DNA from: JAEZHK01 sp040768845
Lineage (GTDB): Bacteria > Bacillota > Clostridia > Christensenellales > Aristaeellaceae
Assembly: GCA_040768845.1 (NCBI GenBank)
Contig: JAXGME010000002.1
Span: 496,001-560,000 of the forward strand
Reading direction: 5' to 3'
DNA: 64,000 nt
A program made the translations under genes and the position numbers. Shown here piece by piece: positions 36,331-45,545 of the stretch. The notes under the pieces are model-generated. The model was not told the origin of the DNA, did no database searches, and saw only the letters and a program-made list of their open reading frames with translations. Numbering within the stretch: the first letter of the stretch is position 1; each line of letters opens with the position of its first letter.

Positions 36331-37836
36331 TCACGGCTCCGGCGTGGGCGTGGGTTCCGGGGCCGGGGTGGGTGTGGGCGCGGACGTGGGCGCGGGCGTG
36401 TTTGCGGCGGACGGTGCGTCCGCCGCAAACAGCTTCTCCAGCAGGCACACGGTGGCGACGCCGGTTTGCTTGACGCCGATCGCCTTCTGGAATGCCTTGA
36501 CGCCGTTTCTGGTCTTCGACCGGAAGTGGCCGCCGATCTCGCCGTCATAGTACCCCAGCGCCTTGATCCGCTTTTGCAGCTCCTTGACGCGCGTGCCCGT
36601 ATCCCCGTACTTCAGCTCAATAAAAGCCTTGCACTTGGGCGCGCCGGACGCAAAGAGCCTCTTTTGCAGCTTTTCGTTGGCCGCGCCCGTCTGTTTCACG
36701 CCGATGGCGCTCTGGAACTGCTTGACGGCCTCGGCCGTCCGCGAATCGTAGTTGCCGTCCCGCGCGCCCGCGTAGTAGCCCAGCTTGTACAGGCGCTCCT
36801 GCAGCTTTTTGACGCGGCTTCCGGAATTTCCCTTCTCCAGCCGCAGGTACTCGCTGTAAACGGGCGCGTTTTTTGCCGTCAGCGCCTTCAGCGTTTCCAC
36901 AGAAGCCGCGCCGGTCTGCCCGAGGCCCGCCTTTTTCTGAAACAGGCGCACGGCCTCGGCGGTGCGGGCACCGTAGTCGCCGTCCACCGCGCCGGTGAGG
37001 TAGTTCAGCGCGTTCAGACGCGACTGAAGCGCCTCCACCCGGACGCCGTGACTGCCCCTGTCCAGCGCGACGTACGCGCGGTATTCAGGCGCGCCCTCCG
37101 CGAGAATCTGCGCCTTGAGCCCGGGCGTCACCACGCCGGTCTGATCCTGTCCCAGCGCGTCCTGGAAGTAGCGCACGGCCTGGTGGGTCTTGTAGCCGAA
37201 CACCCCGTCCGCCGTGCCCGTCGGATAGCCCAAATCCGCCAACCGCTGCTGCACGCTTCGCACATTCTCGCCCTTCGAGCCGCGCGAGAGGTTCTGTTCG
37301 GGCTCCGCCGTGGGCTGGGCGGCCCCGACCTCGGCGGGCATCGAAACGGCCGCCACGACGGTCCGCTCTCCGGATTCCGAAGTGGTGTAAACCGTGACCC
37401 CGCCGTCCGCCAGCGCGATCTCCGGGTCCTTCGGCGCGGCGTCCTCCAGGTCCAGCGGCAGGAGCAGCATCTGCCCCGTGGCCGCGTCCAGCGCAATCAG
37501 CTGCGGCGCGCCGGGAAGGAACAGAAAGTAGATCGTCCCTGTTTCCGCGTCGTATACGGCATTCGAGGCCAGGTCGCTCACCCGCTGAACCGCCCCGTCC
37601 CTGTAAACCCAGAGCGAATTCACCGCCTCCGCGGCCCCGGCTTCCGGGCCCTGCGTGAAGTACACGGCGGCGTCCGTTTCCGCCACGATGGATTGAACGT
37701 TTTCCCCGATCCCGGCGGGCTCGCCGTCCGGCAGCATCAGCCGGCCCTCCGGCCCGATGGCCGCGCCCGTCTCGCCCAGCGATGACGGCGCCAGCAGCAT
37801 CAGCCCCGCAATGAGCATCGCCATTATCCGTTTCAA
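36331..37836 (-). CDS. secreted protein with four peptidoglycan-binding repeats
   Basis: 501 residues. Signal peptide (1-23, MAMLIAGLMLLAPSSLG), an N-terminal beta-propeller-like region (about 25-195) and four PG_binding_1 repeats of about 70 residues each (GSKGENVRSVQQRLADLGY, GSHGVRVEALQSRLNALNY, GNSGSRVKKLQERLYKLGY, GDTGTRVKELQKRIKALGY), each ending in an FQxxxGxxQTG block. The C-terminus is a Pro/Thr/Glu tail. No hydrolase domain is present, so it is a wall-binding protein rather than a lysin. I chose the TTG at 37836 because GGAGGG sits 7 bases upstream and the signal peptide then starts correctly. Gene-adjacent to the sigma operon but convergent. Confidence 0.85.
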   Translation of the reverse strand: MKRIMAMLIAGLMLLAPSSLGETGAAIGPEGRLMLPDGEPAGIGENVQSIVAETDAAVYFTQGPEAGAAEAVNSLWVYRDGAVQRVSDLASNAVYDAETGTIYFLFLPGAPQLIALDAATGQMLLLPLDLEDAAPKDPEIALADGGVTVYTTSESGERTVVAAVSMPAEVGAAQPTAEPEQNLSRGSKGENVRSVQQRLADLGYPTGTADGVFGYKTHQAVRYFQDALGQDQTGVVTPGLKAQILAEGAPEYRAYVALDRGSHGVRVEALQSRLNALNYLTGAVDGDYGARTAEAVRLFQKKAGLGQTGAASVETLKALTAKNAPVYSEYLRLEKGNSGSRVKKLQERLYKLGYYAGARDGNYDSRTAEAVKQFQSAIGVKQTGAANEKLQKRLFASGAPKCKAFIELKYGDTGTRVKELQKRIKALGYYDGEIGGHFRSKTRNGVKAFQKAIGVKQTGVATVCLLEKLFAADAPSAANTPAPTSAPTPTPAPEPTPTPEP

Positions 37837-37984
37837 AATGATCCCTCCTCGATCCTCTTCGCCGCCCCAAACCGTTCGGACAGGACGGCAAGAGCGCGCC
37901 GCATTTCGGCGCTTCATCTATATAGACAGCGCCGGGCCCGCCGCGTAGCAGCATGGATCGGTCCGGAAGAAAAAAGGAAGGCGG

Positions 37985-38755
37985 TCAGGACGGACTGGCG
38001 CCGTCCTCCGGCGCGGCCCCGCAGCCCGGTTCCACGCCGGGGGCGCCGCCCCGGTCCTCCGCGATGTGGTACACGCGCCGCACGTCCTCGATGACGTGCT
38101 TCAGGTGGGCGCACATGGCCTTCCGGGCCCGGTCGCCGTCGCGGCTGCGGATCGCGTCGAGGATTTCAAAGTGCGCCGTCACCTGGGCGTCGCGCTCCGC
38201 CTCGCCGGCCCGGGAAAACTCGACGTAGGCATTGTTGTCCGTGAGCAGCAGCTCCAGAATCTTGCTGAGCGTCTGGTTTTGGGATACGGCGGCGATGGAG
38301 AGGTGAAAATTGAGGTCCTCCCGGTTGGCCGCCTTCCCCTGGAACAGCAGGTAGCGGTGGCCGAAGGCATAGTTTTCCAGCACGGTAAGCTCCTCCTGCG
38401 TGGCCCGCAGGGCCGCCACCGCGGCGCAGCCCGGCTCCAGCATCTCGCGGATGCGCATGACCTCGATCAGCCGCTCTTTGTCGCCGTCAAAGGAAATGTT
38501 GACCAGATCCCGGGCAAGCCGCCTTTTCACATCAGACGCGCTGTGCTCCCGCAGCCGCCGCAGCCCCTCGGGCGTGAGCTTTCTGCCCTTGTTGCTGACG
38601 GGCTCGATCAGCCCGTCCTCCTCCATCCGCCTGAGCACCCTGCCGACGGTGGCCTGGGAGGCGTCCGTCGCCTCCGACAGCGCCTTGGCCCCCGCCGGAA
38701 CGCCCGCGCTCTGGAGCGCCTGAAGGATCTCGATCGTCATGTCCTGTCCGCGCAC
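37985..38755 (-). CDS. FCD-domain (GntR/FadR-like) transcriptional regulator
   Basis: 256 residues. A winged helix-turn-helix (about 5-60; AKALSEATDASQATVGRVLR, MEEDGLI) is followed by an all-helical FCD effector domain with LEPGCAAVAAL, DLNFHLSIA and an HFEILDAI motif. In FadR-type FCD domains the Asp/His residues bind a metal and a carboxylated sugar or acid ligand. The start is uncertain: GTG 38755 has a perfect GAGGTG 6 bases upstream, while GTG 38824 and ATG 38818 give up to 23 extra residues but no ribosome site. Divergent from the GH95/Opp operon, whose regulator it probably is. Confidence 0.83.
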   Translation of the reverse strand: MRGQDMTIEILQALQSAGVPAGAKALSEATDASQATVGRVLRRMEEDGLIEPVSNKGRKLTPEGLRRLREHSASDVKRRLARDLVNISFDGDKERLIEVMRIREMLEPGCAAVAALRATQEELTVLENYAFGHRYLLFQGKAANREDLNFHLSIAAVSQNQTLSKILELLLTDNNAYVEFSRAGEAERDAQVTAHFEILDAIRSRDGDRARKAMCAHLKHVIEDVRRVYHIAEDRGGAPGVEPGCGAAPEDGASPS

Positions 38756-38789
38756 AAAACGCACCTCTGTTTCATCCGTAAATTCATGG

Positions 38790-38818
38790 TTGACGCCGCC
38801 GCTTTTCTGTGGTATCAT
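38790..38818 (+). promoter_or_regulatory. candidate promoter of the GH95/Opp operon
   Basis: TTGACG (38790-38795), 17-base spacer, TATCAT (38813-38818). Transcription would start near 38825, giving a leader of about 230 bases. The leader holds a CCGCC-GAA-GGCGG hairpin (38968-38980) and a T-run at 38997-39001, which could form a weak attenuator. Confidence 0.5.
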
Positions 38819-38850
38819 ACCCACAATAGATCATATAAGATCATGCATTA

Positions 38851-38879
38851 ATCATAATTGATCAATCAAACCTTGTCAA
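38851..38879 (-). promoter_or_regulatory. sigma-A promoter of the FCD regulator
   Basis: On the minus strand, perfect TTGACA (38874-38879), 17-base spacer, TATGAT (38851-38856). It faces the plus-strand promoter at 38790 and their starts overlap by about 20 bases. Confidence 0.65.
38857..38866. promoter_or_regulatory. palindromic operator candidate ATTGATCAAT
   Basis: A perfect 10-bp palindrome lies in the spacer of the regulator promoter, directly beside its -10 box and just downstream of the GH95 operon start. Related GATCAT elements occur at 38829-38844. It is the best candidate binding site for the FCD regulator. Confidence 0.5.
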
Positions 38880-39052
38880 GCGTTTTTGACGCAAAATGCC
38901 CGACGACGATGGCGCGGCACCCGAAAAGCACGACACCAGCGATAATCCCCGAAAACAGGCGCTTCTCCCGCCGAAGGCGGCCGGAGGAGAGGCCGGTTTT
39001 TCGAACGATCCCATCCGGCGAGGCGCCCCAAGAGGGGGAAGGAGGAAGCGGC

Positions 39053-41422
39053 TTGTCGCACCAGATCATGTTTGACCGACCTTCAATGCGCTATGACGAA
39101 GGGCTGCCCCTTGGAAACGGGCGGCTGGGCGCCATGGTACTGGGGGGCGTCCGGGAGAAGTTCATCCATCTGAACGAGGAGACCGCCTGGTACGGCGGTC
39201 CCCGGGACCGGGTCAACCCGGACGCGGCGGCGCGCATGCCGGAAATCCGGCGCCTGATGCGCGCGGGGCGCGTCCGCGAGGCGGAGCGCCTGGCGGTGCT
39301 GGCGCTGACCGGCACGCCGGAGAGCCAGCGCCACTTTACCACGCTGGGGCTGGCCGTGCTGGACTTTTTTGACCACGACGACGCCCGCGCCTCGGACTAC
39401 CGCCACACCCTTGACTTTCGCACCGCCACCGCGACGCAGGAATACGCGCTGGACGGCGTGCGGTACCGGACGGAGGTGTTCGTCAGCATCCCCCACCGGG
39501 TGGCGGCGGTCCGGATTGAGGCGGACGCGCCGGTGCTCAACTTTTTTGCCGGCGTCGAACGGGGCGAGCGGGTGGGGCAGTTCAGCTACGGCACCCACGA
39601 GGATACCGCGCGGAAGATCGCCGGCGGCGTTCTGATCGAGGGCAGCCTGGGCGGTCGGAAAGGGCTGGGCTTTGCGGTGGCCCTGGCGGGCCGCGCCGAC
39701 GGGGAGTGCCTTGTGATTGGGGACAAGCTGGCGGTCAGAAACGCCCGCTCGGCGGAAATCTACATCGCGGGCGGCACCGGCTTTGAGGGCGGCAACCCGG
39801 CAGAGGCGTGCGAGGCGTCCCTGGCCGCGGCCCTCGGCGCGGGGTACGACGCCGTGCGGGCGGCGCACCTGCGGGCGTGGACGCCGCTGTACGATCTGGC
39901 GGAGATCCGGCTGGAGGGCGCGCAGCCGCTGCCGCCGATGAACCGGCTCTTTGACGCGCTGCGCTCGGGCGAGGCGCCGGAGAAGGCCCTGGGCCTGTCC
40001 CTCCGGGCGCTGGATGACCATCTGGCGCTGCTCCTTTTCCACTTCGGGCGGTACGCGCTTCTCAGCGCGGGATACGAAAGCCGTCTGCCCGCGGCGCTGC
40101 AGGGGCTCTGGTGCCGGGATCTTCTCTCCATCTGGGACGGAAAGTACACCACCAACATCAACCTGCAGATGAACTACTGGCCGGTGGACAGCGCCAACCT
40201 GCCGGGCTGCTTTGAGAGCTACTTCCGCCTGATCCGGCGCATCCGCGAAAGCGGGACGGACACCGCCCGCCGCATGTACGGCTGCCGGGGCTTCGTCCTT
40301 CACAACAACACCGACCTGTGGGCGGACACCGCCGTGCAGGACGCGGGCGTCCACTGCTCCTACTGGTTCTCCGGCGGCTTCTGGGTGGCGGCGGATCTGT
40401 GGGAGCACTACCTGTACACCCGGGACGGGGACTACCTGCGCCGGGCGTGGCCGGTCATCCGGGACGCGGCGCTCTTCGCCCTCGATTTTCTGGAGGAGGA
40501 CGAAGAAGGCCGCCTGGTGATGGGCGTGACCACCTCCCCCGAGAATTCCTACCTGGACGCGGGGGGCCGCCGGGCTTCCTTCTGCCGGATGACCGCCATG
40601 GATTCCCAGCTGATCGAACTGAATTTCTCCAACTGCCTCGAGGCCCTGCGCCTGATGCCGGACGCGCCCTGCCCCGCGGACTTTGCCGGGCGGCTCCGCG
40701 ACGCCCGCGCGCGGCTCTACCCCACCCAGGTGGGCGCGGACGGCGCGGTGCTGGAGTGGGGCGAGCCCCGCCCCGAGGCCGAGCCCGCCCATCGCCACCA
40801 GTCCCACCTGATCGGGGCTTACCCTTACGCGCTGATCACCCGGCGCACGCCGGCGCTTTTCGCCGCGGTGGAGGCGGCGCTGGACAAGCGGCGGCGCGCG
40901 GGCGGCTGCAATACCGGCTGGAGCCGCGCCTGGGCCGGCGGGCTCTACGCCCGGATGGGCCGAGGCGACGACGCCCGGGACATGGTGGGCGGCATGGCGC
41001 GCCTGTCCGGGCAGCCCAACCTCTTCAGCTGCTGCAACATCGGCCGGGTCCCCAAGCTGATGGAGGACGCCATGCCCATGCAGCTTGACGGCAACCTGGG
41101 CGCGGTGCAGGCGGTGGTGGAAATGCTGCTGGCCAGCCACGGCGGCGAAATCCGCCTCTTGCCCGCGCTGCCCGCCTCCTGGCGGGATGGCGAATTCCGG
41201 GGACTGGTGGCCCGCGGAAACGTGGAGATTGACGCCCGTTGGCAGGGCGGCGCGCTGACCTTGGCGCGGCTTACGCCCCGGGTGGACGGCGAGATCCGCC
41301 TCGCGGGCATGGCGGGCTTTGCGCTCTCCGGCGGGGACGCCCGGGCGGAGGCCGGCGGGGACACCATCATCCTGATGGCAAAGGCCGGCCAGACCTATCA
41401 GATTGCGAGGGGTACTGCATGA
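39053..41422 (+). CDS. GH95 family glycosidase, probable alpha-L-fucosidase
   Basis: 789 residues, normal length for GH95. N-terminal beta-sandwich with YDEGLPLGNGRLGAMVLGG and the LNEETAWYGGPRD signature, followed by an (alpha/alpha)6 catalytic barrel with NLQMNYWPVDSANLPGC, HNNTDLWADTA, TSPENSYL and the C-terminal LDGNLGAVQAVVEMLL. GH95 enzymes are inverting alpha-1,2-L-fucosidases, with some alpha-L-galactosidases. No signal peptide, so the substrate must be imported. TTG 39053 has AAGGAGG 8 bases upstream; the frame is open further back but without homology. The stop overlaps the OppB-type gene (ATGA). Confidence 0.92.
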   Translation: MSHQIMFDRPSMRYDEGLPLGNGRLGAMVLGGVREKFIHLNEETAWYGGPRDRVNPDAAARMPEIRRLMRAGRVREAERLAVLALTGTPESQRHFTTLGLAVLDFFDHDDARASDYRHTLDFRTATATQEYALDGVRYRTEVFVSIPHRVAAVRIEADAPVLNFFAGVERGERVGQFSYGTHEDTARKIAGGVLIEGSLGGRKGLGFAVALAGRADGECLVIGDKLAVRNARSAEIYIAGGTGFEGGNPAEACEASLAAALGAGYDAVRAAHLRAWTPLYDLAEIRLEGAQPLPPMNRLFDALRSGEAPEKALGLSLRALDDHLALLLFHFGRYALLSAGYESRLPAALQGLWCRDLLSIWDGKYTTNINLQMNYWPVDSANLPGCFESYFRLIRRIRESGTDTARRMYGCRGFVLHNNTDLWADTAVQDAGVHCSYWFSGGFWVAADLWEHYLYTRDGDYLRRAWPVIRDAALFALDFLEEDEEGRLVMGVTTSPENSYLDAGGRRASFCRMTAMDSQLIELNFSNCLEALRLMPDAPCPADFAGRLRDARARLYPTQVGADGAVLEWGEPRPEAEPAHRHQSHLIGAYPYALITRRTPALFAAVEAALDKRRRAGGCNTGWSRAWAGGLYARMGRGDDARDMVGGMARLSGQPNLFSCCNIGRVPKLMEDAMPMQLDGNLGAVQAVVEMLLASHGGEIRLLPALPASWRDGEFRGLVARGNVEIDARWQGGALTLARLTPRVDGEIRLAGMAGFALSGGDARAEAGGDTIILMAKAGQTYQIARGTA

Positions 41423-42342
41423 TCCGGTATGTGATCAAGCGGCTTTTGATGATGCTGGCGACGCTCTTTGTCATCATCACCGCCACGTTCTTTCTGATGC
41501 GCGCCATTCCCGGCGGGCCGTTCTCCTTTGACCGGGTGCTGCCGCCGAACGTCGAGGCGGCACTGAACGCCAAGTACCACCTGGACCAGCCGCTGATGAA
41601 GCAGTACCTGGATTACCTGGGCGGCGTACTGCGCTTTGACTTCGGCCCCAGCTTCGTCTACTTCGGCCAGACCATCAACGAGATGATCGAGGCGGGCTGG
41701 CCGCCCTCCGCCGTCATCGGCGTGTGGGCGACGGTCCTGATTCTGGTGCTGGGGGTGCCGCTGGGCATCATATCGGCGCTGAAGCGCAACACCCTCTCCG
41801 ACCGGGTGATCATGGTGATCTCCACCGTGGGCATCATCGTGCCCTCCTTCGTATTGGCGACGTTCCTTTTGTACTTTTTCTCCGTGCGGCTGAAGGTGCT
41901 GCCGGCCTTTGGCAACGACACCTGGAAGGGCTACGTGCTGCCGGTAATATGCCTTGCGGTGGGGTCGGTCTGCGCCATCGCGCGGCTGACCCGCTCCAGC
42001 ATGCTGGACACCCTCTCGCAGGACTACGTGCGCACCGCCAGGTCAAAGGGGCTGTCGCCGGGGCGCATCCTGCGGGTGCACGTACTGCGCAATTCGCTGA
42101 TTCCGGTGGTTACGTCGCTGGGGATGACCTTCGCTGCGCTTTTGACAGGCACCTTTGTCATCGAAAAGATCTTTGCGATTCCGGGGCTCGGGCGCTATTT
42201 TGTGGACTCGATCTCAAACCGCGACTACACCACCGTCATGGGCCTTACGATTCTCTCCTCGGTGATCATGGTGGTCATGTCCTTCCTGATCGACGTGATC
42301 TACGTGGTGATCGACCCGCGCATCAAGCTCTATGACAAATAG
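41419..42342 (+). CDS. OppB/DppB-type ABC permease
   Basis: 307 residues with six membrane segments. Begins MIRYVIKRLLMMLATLFVI and has the family loop DYVRTARSKGLSPGRILRVHVLRN. First membrane subunit of a peptide/nickel/opine-class (family 5) importer; several such systems carry oligosaccharides instead of peptides. Start overlaps the GH95 stop, so glycosidase and transporter are translationally coupled. Confidence 0.93.
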   Translation: MIRYVIKRLLMMLATLFVIITATFFLMRAIPGGPFSFDRVLPPNVEAALNAKYHLDQPLMKQYLDYLGGVLRFDFGPSFVYFGQTINEMIEAGWPPSAVIGVWATVLILVLGVPLGIISALKRNTLSDRVIMVISTVGIIVPSFVLATFLLYFFSVRLKVLPAFGNDTWKGYVLPVICLAVGSVCAIARLTRSSMLDTLSQDYVRTARSKGLSPGRILRVHVLRNSLIPVVTSLGMTFAALLTGTFVIEKIFAIPGLGRYFVDSISNRDYTTVMGLTILSSVIMVVMSFLIDVIYVVIDPRIKLYDK

Positions 42343-42351
42343 GAGGCGGCC

Positions 42352-43500
42352 GTGAGCAGCATTGATTTCAGCCCGCTGGCCCGGAGCGCAAAGCGCGCCG
42401 AGGATACCGGCTCGGAGATTTCCTACCTGGAGGATGTCCTTCGCCGGTTCCGCCAGAATAAGCTGGCGGTGGCCTCGGTGTTTGTGATCCTTCTGATCCT
42501 CGCGGCGTCCTTTTTCGGCCCGGCGCTGACGGGCAAGGGGTATGACGCGCAGCAGCTCAACCTGCGCAACATGCCGCCCCGGATCGAGATCCTGACCGCG
42601 GCGGACGGCACGCGCTTCTACGTGCATCCGGAGCTTCGCGTGTTTCTGGCGGATGAGCGCGGCTTGGTGGGCGAGGCGCTGGAGCCTTCCAAAAAAGAGC
42701 TGGCGAAGAAGCGGTACGACTATACGGTGAACGGCCGGGCCTATCAGCTGACCTTCGGCGGCGACGGCCTGAAGTTTCTCGATGAAAACGGCGATCCCCT
42801 CCCCGGGCGCGAAACCGTGTGGAACCAGAATTACCGCCTGGGCACGGATTCCGTGGGCCGCGACATCCTGACGCGCCTGCTCTACGGCGGGCGGATATCG
42901 CTCCTGGTGGCGTTCGTCACGTCGTTTTTCACGCTGGCCATCGGCGTGATCTACGGCGGTATCTCCGGCTACTACGGGGGCAATGTGGACATCGTGATGA
43001 TGCGCATTGTGGAGATCCTGATGGCCATCCCCTCCACCATCTACGTGATCCTCCTGATGGTGTATTTTGGCCAGGGCATCACCAACATCCTGATCGCAAT
43101 GGCGGCCACCTCGTGGCTGGGCATGGCGCGGCTGGTGCGGGCGCAGGTGCTGTCGCTGAAGGAGCAGGAATTTGTGCTGGCGGCCCGGTGCGCGGGGGTA
43201 AAGCCGCTGGCCATCATTGTAAAGCATCTTTTGCCCAACTGCATCGGGCCGATCATCGTATCGGCGACGCTGTCCATCCCGGGCGCCATCGCCACCGAGG
43301 CGTTCATGAGCTTCATCGGCCTGGGCGTCGCGCCGCCGATGCCCTCCTGGGGCATTCTGAGCAACGAGGGCATCGGCGCCATCCGCTCCGCGCCCTACCA
43401 GATCCTGTTGCCCTCCATCGCCATCAGTCTGACCATGTTTTCCTTCAATTTTATGGGCGACGGCCTCCGGGACGCGCTCGATCCCCGGCAGCGCAAGTGA
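42352..43500 (+). CDS. OppC/DppC-type ABC permease with enlarged external loop
   Basis: 382 residues, longer than the usual 300. After the first helix (about 40-58) there is an extra external domain of about 100 residues (62-160) before GTDSVGRDILTRLLYGGRIS, as in OppC subunits of some clostridial systems. The remaining helices and the RLVRAQVLSLKEQEFVLAAR loop are normal. GTG start with AGGAGG at correct distance. Confidence 0.92.
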   Translation: MSSIDFSPLARSAKRAEDTGSEISYLEDVLRRFRQNKLAVASVFVILLILAASFFGPALTGKGYDAQQLNLRNMPPRIEILTAADGTRFYVHPELRVFLADERGLVGEALEPSKKELAKKRYDYTVNGRAYQLTFGGDGLKFLDENGDPLPGRETVWNQNYRLGTDSVGRDILTRLLYGGRISLLVAFVTSFFTLAIGVIYGGISGYYGGNVDIVMMRIVEILMAIPSTIYVILLMVYFGQGITNILIAMAATSWLGMARLVRAQVLSLKEQEFVLAARCAGVKPLAIIVKHLLPNCIGPIIVSATLSIPGAIATEAFMSFIGLGVAPPMPSWGILSNEGIGAIRSAPYQILLPSIAISLTMFSFNFMGDGLRDALDPRQRK

Positions 43501-43514
43501 GAGGAGGGCGTACC

Positions 43515-44525
43515 ATGGCCTCAAGCGGACCCCTCATGGAAATCAAAAACCTGGAGACGTCCTTTTTCACCTTTTCGGGGGAAGTGAAGGCCGTCCGCGA
43601 CGTGAGCCTCGCCGTCGGGCGCGGCGAAATTCTGGGGATCGTGGGCGAGTCCGGCTCCGGCAAGAGCGTGACGGCGCTGTCCGTCACCCGCCTTTTGCCC
43701 GAAAACGGGCGTGTGACCGGCGGAGAGGTGCTCTTTGAGGGCGAGGACCTTCTGAAAAAGGACGAAAAGGCCATGCGCCGCATCCTGAACGGCGGCATTT
43801 CCATGATCTTCCAGGACCCGATGACCTCCCTCAACCCCACGCTGCGGGTGGGCACCCAGATTGCCGAGCGCATCCTGGCCTTCGGCCGGGGCGTATCCAG
43901 GGACGAAGCGTGGCGCCGGGCGGTGGAACTGCTGCGGCAGGTGAAGATCCCCGAACCGGAAAAGCGCGTCCACGCCTATCCCTTTGAGATGTCCGGCGGC
44001 ATGCGGCAGCGGGTGATGATCGCCGCGGCCATTTCCACAAACCCGCGGCTTTTGATCGCGGACGAGCCCACCACCGCGCTGGACGTGACGATCCAGAACC
44101 AGATTCTGCGGCTGCTCCGCGGCCTCCGGGACCAGATCGACTCCTCAATCCTGCTCATCACCCACGATTTGGGCGTGGTGGCGGAAACCTGTCAGCGGGT
44201 GGCCGTCATGTACGGCGGCAAGCTGATGGAGGAGGGGCTGGTGGGCGAAATCTTCTACGAAACCGCCCACCCCTACACCGCGGGGCTGAAAAAGTCGCTC
44301 CCCCGGGTGGACCAGAAGCGCGACGAGGCGCTGTTCTCCATCGCGGGTTCGCCGCCCAGCCTTCTCAACCCACCGGCGGGCTGCCCCTTCGCGGCGCGCT
44401 GCGCGCGCGCCATGCGCGTGTGCGACGAGGCGCTTCCGCCCGTGTACCACCTGACGCCCACCCATCGGGCGATGTGCTGGCTGCACCACCCGGATTGCCC
44501 CGGAAAGGGGGAGCCGCTGGCATGA
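43515..44525 (+). CDS. OppD/DppD-type ABC ATPase
   Basis: 336 residues. Walker A GESGSGKSVTALSV, signature MSGGMRQRVMIAAA, Walker B LLIADEPTTALDV, and the C-terminal oligopeptide-transporter extension with a Cys motif (NPPAGCPFAARCARAMRVC) that in relatives binds an iron-sulfur cluster. Works as a heterodimer with the OppF-type ATPase encoded next. GAGGAGGG precedes ATG 43515. Confidence 0.93.
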   Translation: MASSGPLMEIKNLETSFFTFSGEVKAVRDVSLAVGRGEILGIVGESGSGKSVTALSVTRLLPENGRVTGGEVLFEGEDLLKKDEKAMRRILNGGISMIFQDPMTSLNPTLRVGTQIAERILAFGRGVSRDEAWRRAVELLRQVKIPEPEKRVHAYPFEMSGGMRQRVMIAAAISTNPRLLIADEPTTALDVTIQNQILRLLRGLRDQIDSSILLITHDLGVVAETCQRVAVMYGGKLMEEGLVGEIFYETAHPYTAGLKKSLPRVDQKRDEALFSIAGSPPSLLNPPAGCPFAARCARAMRVCDEALPPVYHLTPTHRAMCWLHHPDCPGKGEPLA

Positions 44526-45493
44526 CGCGGGACGAGCTGGTCCGGGTGACGGACCTCAAAAAGTACTTTACCTCCGGCAGCAGGCTGATGCGCAACCTGG
44601 AGACGGTGCGGGCCGTGGACGGCGTATCCTTTTCCATCGCCCGGGGCGAAACCTTCGGGCTGGTGGGCGAATCCGGCTGCGGCAAGTCCACCGCGGCCCG
44701 CGCGGTCATCCGGCTCTACGAACCGGATGGAGGCGAGATCCGCCTGGACGGCGCGGACATCACCCACCTTTCGGAACGGGCGCTTTCGCCCTTCCGCACC
44801 CGGATGCAGATGATCTTCCAGGACCCGTACGCCTCGCTGAACCCCCGGATGGACGTGCGCCGCATCGTCCAGGAGCCGCTAATGGCGTCGGGCCGCTGCG
44901 ACCGGCGGGAGGCGGCGGAGCGCGCCGCGCGGCTGATTGAGCTGGTGGGGCTGGACAGGAGCCATCTGGGCAAGTATCCCCACGAGTTCTCCGGCGGCCA
45001 GCGCCAGCGCATCGGCATCGCCCGGGCGTTGATCACGGACCCTGAGTTCGTGCTGTGCGACGAACCCATATCCGCGCTGGACGTGTCCATCCAGGCGCAG
45101 GTGGTCAACATGCTCCGGGACCTGCAACAGAAGCTGGGGCTGACGTACCTGTTCATCGCCCACGACCTGGCGATGGTCCGGTACATCTCCGACCGCATGG
45201 GCGTGATGTACCTGGGCCGCCTGGTGGAAACCGCCCCCAGCGCGGAAATCTACCGCCGCCCGCTGCACCCCTACACCCAGGGGCTGATGAGCGCGATCCC
45301 GCTGGCCGACCCCGAGCAGGCCGCCCGCAAAAAGGAGATCGCCATGGAAGGCGAGATCCCCAGCCCGCTGCACCCGCCCGAGGGCTGCCGCTTCCACACC
45401 CGCTGCCCCTACGCGACGCCCCGGTGCCGGGCGGAATCGCCGGCGCTGCGCGAGGTCGGCCCCGGCCACATGGCCGCCTGCCATCTGATCTGA
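44522..45493 (+). CDS. OppF/DppF-type ABC ATPase
   Basis: 323 residues. Walker A GESGCGKSTAARAV, signature FSGGQRQRIGIARAL, Walker B FVLCDEPISALDVS, and the C-terminal Cys-rich tail HPPEGCRFHTRCPYATPRC. ATGA overlap with the OppD-type gene. The binding-protein gene follows after 52 bases with its own strong ribosome site. Confidence 0.93.
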   Translation: MTRDELVRVTDLKKYFTSGSRLMRNLETVRAVDGVSFSIARGETFGLVGESGCGKSTAARAVIRLYEPDGGEIRLDGADITHLSERALSPFRTRMQMIFQDPYASLNPRMDVRRIVQEPLMASGRCDRREAAERAARLIELVGLDRSHLGKYPHEFSGGQRQRIGIARALITDPEFVLCDEPISALDVSIQAQVVNMLRDLQQKLGLTYLFIAHDLAMVRYISDRMGVMYLGRLVETAPSAEIYRRPLHPYTQGLMSAIPLADPEQAARKKEIAMEGEIPSPLHPPEGCRFHTRCPYATPRCRAESPALREVGPGHMAACHLI

Positions 45494-45545
45494 TTTTCGT
45501 TTTCCGGACGGCCTCCGGAGAAAACCTGGAAAGGGAGAGAAGAAC

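Noticed and set aside
39083..41140. A 685-codon minus-strand frame opposite the GH95 gene
   Set aside because: Antisense to a full-length GH95 protein with all family blocks; shadow composition.
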